Source: an uncultured Lentisphaeraceae bacterium
GTDB lineage: Bacteria; Verrucomicrobiota; Kiritimatiellia; RFP12; DVOR01
Direction of reading: 5' to 3'
Assembly: GCA_937892925.1 (NCBI GenBank)
Contig: CALBHX010000037.1
Location: forward strand, 1-33,870
DNA: 33,870 nt
This document shows, one piece after another, positions 29,136 to 33,870 of this stretch (position 1 is the stretch's first letter; each line of letters begins with the position of its first letter). Position numbers and translations under genes: made by a program. Below the pieces are notes generated by a model. The model had not been told where the DNA came from. It saw nothing but the letters and a program-made list of their open reading frames with translations, and did no database searches.

Positions 29136-30746
29136 ATGAGGACGTTGGATTGTGATTATTTGGTGGTAGGCTCGGGTATTGCCGGATCTATGGCGGCGAT
29201 GGGTTTGGCGGGGCATGGGCGGGTGTTATTGGTGACGAAACGGGCGTTGGATGAGGCGAATACCAATTATGCCCAGGGTGGTATTTCTTGCGTGATGGGA
29301 CGGGATGATTCGTTTGACTTGCATGTGGCAGACACGCTGGATGCGGGGGCTGGGCTGTGCAATGAGGCTGTGGTTCGCCGAATTGTCGAGGCAGGGCCGC
29401 GTTGTCTGCGCCGACTGATTGATATGGGTGTGCCATTTACAAAAAGTGTGGGCAGTACCTGTCCGGAAGGTTTCGATTTGACGCGTGAGGGAGGGCATAC
29501 CCGGCGGCGTATCCTCCATGCCGGAGATATTACAGGGCATGAGGTGGAGCGGACGCTTGCGGCGAATGTTCGCGCCACAAAGGGGCTGCATGTATGTGAG
29601 AATACTCTGTTGATTGATCTGGTAACTACGCGTTTTCTACACGCCTCTGAACCGAATCGTGTGGTGGGCGCGTATCTGTTGAGCACGGAAACGGGGGAAA
29701 TCTGGGCCGTCCGCACGGGGGCGGTCATTTTGGCAACCGGTGGCTGCGGCAAGGTCTATCAGTATACCTGCAATCCAGATATTGCCACGGGTGATGGCGT
29801 GGCCGTGGCCTGGCGTGCCGGAGCTGAGATTCGGAATATGGAGATGGTGCAGTTTCACCCCACATGTCTCTTTCATCCAAAGGCAAAGCGTTTTCTAATC
29901 AGTGAGGCGGTGCGCGGAGAGGGCGCTATTCTGGTTACGCGTGATGGAAAACCTTTCATGGAGCAGTATGACCCACGCGGGTCATTGGCGCCGCGCGATA
30001 TTGTGGCGCGGGCGATCGATTCCGAGATGAAGAAGCGAGGTGATGCCTTTTGCTGTCTGGATATTCGGGCAAAAGGGGAGGCCTATCTGAAAACACGCTT
30101 CCCAGGCATTTATGCTAAGTGTCTGGAGTTTGGTATTGATATGGCGAAGGATTTGATTCCGATTGTTCCGGCGGCGCATTATTGCTGCGGCGGTATCGCG
30201 GCAGAAGTGGATGGACGCACCACGCTTCCAGGACTCTATGCTATTGGCGAGTGTGCCTGCACCGGGCTGCATGGCGCCAACCGGCTGGCGAGTAATTCGC
30301 TTCTGGAGGCGTTGGTCTGCGGGTGTGCATGTGCAGAGACGCTCTGTGCTGAGCCGACCCCCTCGGTGGCGCATGTTACGATTCCTGATTGGGTGTATGG
30401 CAATGCCGTGCCGACGGATGAGGCTGTGCTGGTGGCGCATAATTGGCAGGAGTTGCGTACGTGTATGTGGGACTATGTTGGCATTGTACGGACAAATAAG
30501 CGGCTTCAGCGGGCGTTGCGTCGGGTTCGGAACCTGCGCGAGGAGATTAACCAATATTACTTTGATTATTTGGTGACGGCAGATATTCTTGAATTGCGTA
30601 ATATCGCTGATGTGGCTGAGCTGATTATTACTTCTGCCATGGCTCGCCATGAGAGCCGCGGACTGCATTACACGTTGGATTGGCCGGAACGGCAGCGCTT
30701 GCCTAAGGACACGCGGATGGTGCGTTCGCCGGAAAAGGAGTGGTAG
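29136..30746 (+). CDS. nadB: L-aspartate oxidase
   Basis: The protein has 536 residues. It oxidises L-aspartate to iminoaspartate with FAD in NAD synthesis, using oxygen or fumarate as acceptor. The FAD motif is VVGSGIAGSMAAMGL (near 10-24). ANTNYAQGGIS, the EGGHTRRRILHAGDITG loop, MEMVQFHPTCLFHP, FLISEAVRGEGAIL, APRDIVARAID and LHGANRLASNSLLEAL are NadB-type signatures that distinguish it from most fumarate reductase flavoproteins. The C-terminal helical domain is complete. AGG motifs precede the ATG. Neither nadA nor nadC is in the window. Being next to a fumarase fits use of fumarate as electron acceptor in an anaerobe (inference). Confidence 0.9.
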   Translation: MRTLDCDYLVVGSGIAGSMAAMGLAGHGRVLLVTKRALDEANTNYAQGGISCVMGRDDSFDLHVADTLDAGAGLCNEAVVRRIVEAGPRCLRRLIDMGVPFTKSVGSTCPEGFDLTREGGHTRRRILHAGDITGHEVERTLAANVRATKGLHVCENTLLIDLVTTRFLHASEPNRVVGAYLLSTETGEIWAVRTGAVILATGGCGKVYQYTCNPDIATGDGVAVAWRAGAEIRNMEMVQFHPTCLFHPKAKRFLISEAVRGEGAILVTRDGKPFMEQYDPRGSLAPRDIVARAIDSEMKKRGDAFCCLDIRAKGEAYLKTRFPGIYAKCLEFGIDMAKDLIPIVPAAHYCCGGIAAEVDGRTTLPGLYAIGECACTGLHGANRLASNSLLEALVCGCACAETLCAEPTPSVAHVTIPDWVYGNAVPTDEAVLVAHNWQELRTCMWDYVGIVRTNKRLQRALRRVRNLREEINQYYFDYLVTADILELRNIADVAELIITSAMARHESRGLHYTLDWPERQRLPKDTRMVRSPEKEW

Positions 30747-30766
30747 GGAAAGCGTCAACGCCTGCG

Positions 30767-31981
30767 ATGAATGTTTGGGTGAATAATCCGTTTGACAATC
30801 TGCCTGGCGAAGGCCGGCGCCCTCAGCGGTATACGCTGTTGTGCCAGGCCTTGGCGCGTGCGGGGCATCGAGTGGTGTTGTGGAGCAGCGACTTCGCTCA
30901 CGCGTTGAAGAAACCCCGGCAGTTGGAGCCGATATATCAGGCGCCGGAGGGATTTCAAGTACGCCTGATTCCAACGCGCCCCTATCAGGACAATATTGGA
31001 CTGCGCCGGGCGCGAAGTCATGCGGCGTATGCCCGGAGCTGGCAGGCACTTGGATTTCAGGTGGTGGCCGCCGGAGAATTGCCGCCGCCGGACTTGGTGC
31101 TGACCTCTTGGCCGCCTGTTGAAACGGCTGCTGTGGCGCGTCGTTTCCGTAAGCAGTGGGGGTGTAAGGCGGTGGTGGATGTGATGGATGCGTGGCCGGA
31201 AAACTTTTATCGGTTGATTCCGGGTGCGGCTTGGTTTAAGGAACTTGTTGGGGATTTGCTGTTCTGGCCGTATCGGCGGGCGGAGCGCGCCGCATTCCGC
31301 GGGGCAGATGCGGTTTCTGCCGTGGGGCTGACGTATCTGGATTTAGCTGTGCGTTTGGGATGCCGGGCTCCGCGGCATTTGTGCTATCACGGCATTACGC
31401 GTATGGGGAACGGAGCTTTTCGTTACAATTTGGATGAAACGGAACCGTTGCGGGTGGTTTATGTGGGGAATATGGGGCGGAGTTACGATTTGTTTACGGT
31501 AATTCGCGGGGTAAGAGCCTTGGCAGAAGCTGGGGAACACGTTCGGCTTGATCTGGCCGGAACGGGCCCCCGTGAACGGCAGCTTCGGGCGGAGGCTGAG
31601 GGCTGTGAGGCAATTCGTTTTTATGGGTATCTGAGTAATGAGGATATGCAGCAATTGTTGGCTGATTCGGATTTGGCCGTGGTGCCCATGTTCCCGGACA
31701 GTTGGGTGGCCGTACCCTATAAACTAGCCGACTATACGGCGGCAGGGTTGCCGATGTTGTGCTGTCTGCAGGGCGAGACTCAGCGGTTGATCGATCGCTA
31801 TCGCGCGGGTACAGCTTATGCGGCGGGCAATGTGGAAGACTTTAAGCGGGCGCTGCTGGGGTATCTTCACGGGCGCAGCCGCTTGACAAGTGAGTCGATG
31901 GCTAGTGCTCGGCTTGCCCGCGAAAACTTTATGATGGATGACATTTACCCGGAGTTTGTACAATTTCTCTCCGAGTTGTAA
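30767..31981 (+). CDS. GT4 glycosyltransferase (WbuB-like)
   Basis: The protein has 404 residues from the ATG at 30767. A GTG at 30740 overlapping nadB is possible but has poor ribosome-site spacing. The start MNVWVNNPFDNLPGEGRRPQ, then RYTLLCQALARAGHRV, is typical of WbuB-type GT4 enzymes of surface polysaccharide synthesis. The C-terminal half has LRVVYVGNMGRSYDLFTVIR, LDLAGTGPRERQLRAEAEG, IRFYGYLSNEDMQQLLADSD and the nucleotide-sugar site VPYKLADYTAAGLPML. It is cytoplasmic or membrane-attached and transfers a sugar from a nucleotide donor. It lies 20 bp after nadB and 16 bp before pilB. Confidence 0.85.
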   Translation: MNVWVNNPFDNLPGEGRRPQRYTLLCQALARAGHRVVLWSSDFAHALKKPRQLEPIYQAPEGFQVRLIPTRPYQDNIGLRRARSHAAYARSWQALGFQVVAAGELPPPDLVLTSWPPVETAAVARRFRKQWGCKAVVDVMDAWPENFYRLIPGAAWFKELVGDLLFWPYRRAERAAFRGADAVSAVGLTYLDLAVRLGCRAPRHLCYHGITRMGNGAFRYNLDETEPLRVVYVGNMGRSYDLFTVIRGVRALAEAGEHVRLDLAGTGPRERQLRAEAEGCEAIRFYGYLSNEDMQQLLADSDLAVVPMFPDSWVAVPYKLADYTAAGLPMLCCLQGETQRLIDRYRAGTAYAAGNVEDFKRALLGYLHGRSRLTSESMASARLARENFMMDDIYPEFVQFLSEL

Positions 31982-31997
31982 TAAGGATGCCGATGCC

Positions 31998-33686
31998 ATG
32001 AATGCGCAAGACACTTTCCTCGCTAATCTGCTCCGTAAAACTGGGTTGTTTACAGAGCCGCAGCTGCAGACGCTGTTGTCGGCCGATCTGAGTGACGGCA
32101 AGGGGTTGCCGGGTGCGGTGGCGCGGCTGGAGATTGCCAAAGAGCGTGTATTCCTTGAAAAGCTTGCGCCGTTGCTGGGCATGGGGTTTGTGGATCTGGA
32201 AGCGGTACATCCAACGGATGAGGCGATCCGGCTGCTGCCGGCGCGGGCGGTAACGCAATATAATGCTTTACCGCTGGCAGTGGAGGGGGATACGCTTTCG
32301 GTGGCATTGGCAGATCCGCTCAATACGATTGCTGCAGACGGAATTCGCTTGGCTAGCGGAAAGAACATTCGAGTTTGCCTGGCACCAGCCGAAGAGATTG
32401 ATAAGGCTATCAAAAAGTATTACGGGGTTGGCGCCGAAGCAATTGACCAGCTGATTAAGGACGGTCGGTATGAGGTCTCCGATGAGGCAAACATCTCGAA
32501 GATTGATGTTAATGAAATGGGGCAGGAGGCCTCCATTGTTCGCTTTGTGAACCAGATTATTGCTGAGGCTGATCGACAGGGCGCCACAGATATTCATGTG
32601 GAGCCGATGGAAGATGAGCTGCGGATTCGTTACCGCATTGACGGCATGTTACACAAGGTGGATGTGCCGCCGCAATTGAATCGCTTGAAGGCGGCGATTA
32701 TTTCTCGTCTGAAGGTAATGGCCAACCTGGACATTGCCGAAAAGCGGCTGCCGATGGATGGGCGTATCGGGATTCGGCTCAATGGGGAAGATATTGATAT
32801 TCGCGTGTCCACGTGTCCAACAGCATATGGAGAGAGTGTTTCGCTGCGTCTGCTTCAGAAGGCGGGGAACTTTGTTCAACTCAAGGATTTGGGTATGAGC
32901 CCGCGGGATCTTGCACTCACGGAGAAGTTGATTTCCCGCCCCAATGGCATTATTTTGGTAACTGGCCCTACCGGGTCTGGTAAATCCACGTCGCTGTATG
33001 CCTTTCTTCATGAGATCAATAAGGTTTCCGTACGTATCATGACGGCGGAAGATCCGATTGAATATGAGATGAAGGGGATTAATCAGGTGCTTGTCCGCTC
33101 GGATATTGGGCTGACGTTTGCCCGTGCGCTGCGAGCTTTTCTGCGTCAGGATCCCGACATTATCATGGTAGGGGAAATCCGTGATGGTGAAACGGCGGAG
33201 ATTGCTATTAATGCTTCTCTTACGGGACACTTGGTGTTTTCCACGTTGCACACGAATGATGCCGCCGGCGCGTTTGCCCGGTTGATTGATATGGGGGCAG
33301 AACCTTTTTTGGTGGCCTCTGCCGTGGCGGGGGTGTTGGCACAGCGCCTGGCGCGCCGGCTTTGCCCGAAGTGTCGGCAGCAGGTGCCGTTGAAAGAGGC
33401 ATGGTGGGATCAGCCGCAACCCCCGCCGCAGGACTTTGTGTATGCGCCTGGCGGATGTGATGCGTGTTCGCACACGGGGTATAGGGGGCGTGGAGCTATT
33501 TTTGAGCTCTTGGGTGTGTCGGAGCAGATTGGTTCGTTGATTATTGGGCGGCATTCTTCTGCTGAAATTCGCAAGGCGGCCATGGCTGAGGGTATGGCTA
33601 CGCTTCGCCAGGATGGCTGGCGGAAAGTGTTTAACGGGTTTACTTCGGTTGAAGAGCTGATGCGTGTGACGGAAGATGCCAAGTAA
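31998..33686 (+). CDS. pilB: PilB/GspE-family assembly ATPase
   Basis: The protein has 562 residues. An MshEN domain covers 1-145, though its RLG and Gln c-di-GMP contact positions look altered (LLRKTG, LPGAVARL). After a linker, the N2 domain (DRQGATDIHVEPMEDELRIR) covers about 175-300. The ATPase has Walker A GPTGSGKS at 323-330, Asp box TAEDPIEY, Walker B DPDIIMVGEIRD at 385-396 and His box HLVFSTLHTN at 411-420. The zinc motif is CPKC (456-459) with CDAC (487-490). These powers extend pili or pseudopili. The ATG at 31998 has AAGGA upstream; the longer frame overlaps the glycosyltransferase. It is the last gene of the fumarase-nadB operon, 19 kb from the pilus locus. Confidence 0.92.
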   Translation: MNAQDTFLANLLRKTGLFTEPQLQTLLSADLSDGKGLPGAVARLEIAKERVFLEKLAPLLGMGFVDLEAVHPTDEAIRLLPARAVTQYNALPLAVEGDTLSVALADPLNTIAADGIRLASGKNIRVCLAPAEEIDKAIKKYYGVGAEAIDQLIKDGRYEVSDEANISKIDVNEMGQEASIVRFVNQIIAEADRQGATDIHVEPMEDELRIRYRIDGMLHKVDVPPQLNRLKAAIISRLKVMANLDIAEKRLPMDGRIGIRLNGEDIDIRVSTCPTAYGESVSLRLLQKAGNFVQLKDLGMSPRDLALTEKLISRPNGIILVTGPTGSGKSTSLYAFLHEINKVSVRIMTAEDPIEYEMKGINQVLVRSDIGLTFARALRAFLRQDPDIIMVGEIRDGETAEIAINASLTGHLVFSTLHTNDAAGAFARLIDMGAEPFLVASAVAGVLAQRLARRLCPKCRQQVPLKEAWWDQPQPPPQDFVYAPGGCDACSHTGYRGRGAIFELLGVSEQIGSLIIGRHSSAEIRKAAMAEGMATLRQDGWRKVFNGFTSVEELMRVTEDAK

Positions 33687-33870
33687 TACTAACCACTTCC
33701 TGTTACGTCTGCTGGTGGTGTTGTAATGGCGGTGTGAGGTCTTTCGGGGCATCATGTGTTGGGTCTGCGGGGTGGCAGACCGTGTGATTCCTGCATTTAA
33801 GTTGCCTTGGGGGTGAGGTGGTTTTTGGGTATGTCCATGGGAAGATAGCCGCTGGAGTGTATCTGGTGTT
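33687..33870. other. Right-edge non-coding stretch
   Basis: No gene with support is visible. A 7-bp hairpin GGTCTGC/GCAGACC (33762-33781) has no T run, so it is not called a terminator. Confidence 0.3.

Noticed and set aside
29982..31049. 355-codon minus-strand frame across nadB and the glycosyltransferase
   Set aside because: It spans two real genes and their junction, with no recognisable domain.
32649..33755. 368-codon minus-strand frame opposite pilB
   Set aside because: Antisense shadow; the ATPase motifs are on the plus strand.
33762..33781. Hairpin GGTCTGC/GCAGACC after pilB
   Set aside because: Short stem and no T run, so not supported as a terminator.
1..33870. CRISPR arrays, tRNA/rRNA genes, insertion sequences
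   Set aside because: No regularly spaced repeats, no tRNA-like cloverleaf and no transposase-like frame were recognised by eye.

Overview
The window looks like one stretch of a Gram-negative genome, most likely from the PVC superphylum (Kiritimatiellota/Lentisphaerota-like). This rests on recollection of protein style: a short pilin with a Cys-rich tail, an RDPFWP-type pilus protein, a Rho with a long Pro/Glu-rich front, and secreted GH3 enzymes. No 16S or other decisive marker is present. Gene density is high and many junctions are 4-bp ATGA overlaps. No tRNA, rRNA, IS element or CRISPR array was seen.

Positions 1-12903 (minus strand) hold a type IV pilus / type II secretion-like locus, read right to left. 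A predicted sigma-54 promoter and upstream activator-like palindromes precede the major pilin and its terminator. Then come a divergent pilin-like protein, a PAS plus histidine-phosphotransfer-like protein without an ATPase domain, a large secreted LamG-type protein, PilM, PilN, PilO, a PilP-like protein, a secretin, a PilT ATPase with a TPR-like tail, a TPR-MshEN protein, and the front of a CHASE4/PAS sensor cut by the window edge. The partner assembly ATPase (PilB/GspE family) lies at 31998-33686 on the other strand. PilC/GspF and prepilin peptidase are not in the window.

Positions 12914-18007 (minus) are a tight operon: homoserine kinase, a glycosyltransferase, an FkbH-like HAD phosphatase/acyltransferase, two acyl carrier proteins and a FabH-like ketosynthase. 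FkbH + ACP + FabH-like enzyme is the core of glyceryl-ACP/tetronate chemistry, so this may be a small specialised-lipid or tetronate-like pathway.

Positions 18008-27768 hold rpsO with its own promoter, leader and terminator (plus strand). Facing it on the minus strand is a run of coaE, rho, a UbiA-family prenyltransferase and two tandem secreted GH3 beta-glucosidase-like enzymes. A perfect 19-bp inverted repeat separates the prenyltransferase from the GH3 pair.

Positions 28243-33686 (plus) are a compact operon: class I fumarase alpha subunit (apparently nearly leaderless), L-aspartate oxidase NadB, a WbuB-like glycosyltransferase and the PilB/GspE ATPase.

A GC-rich hairpin motif (CCGCCCC / GGGGCGG, often as TCGGGGCGGCTTT) recurs in four separate intergenic regions. 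It may be a genome-specific terminator or small intergenic repeat family.
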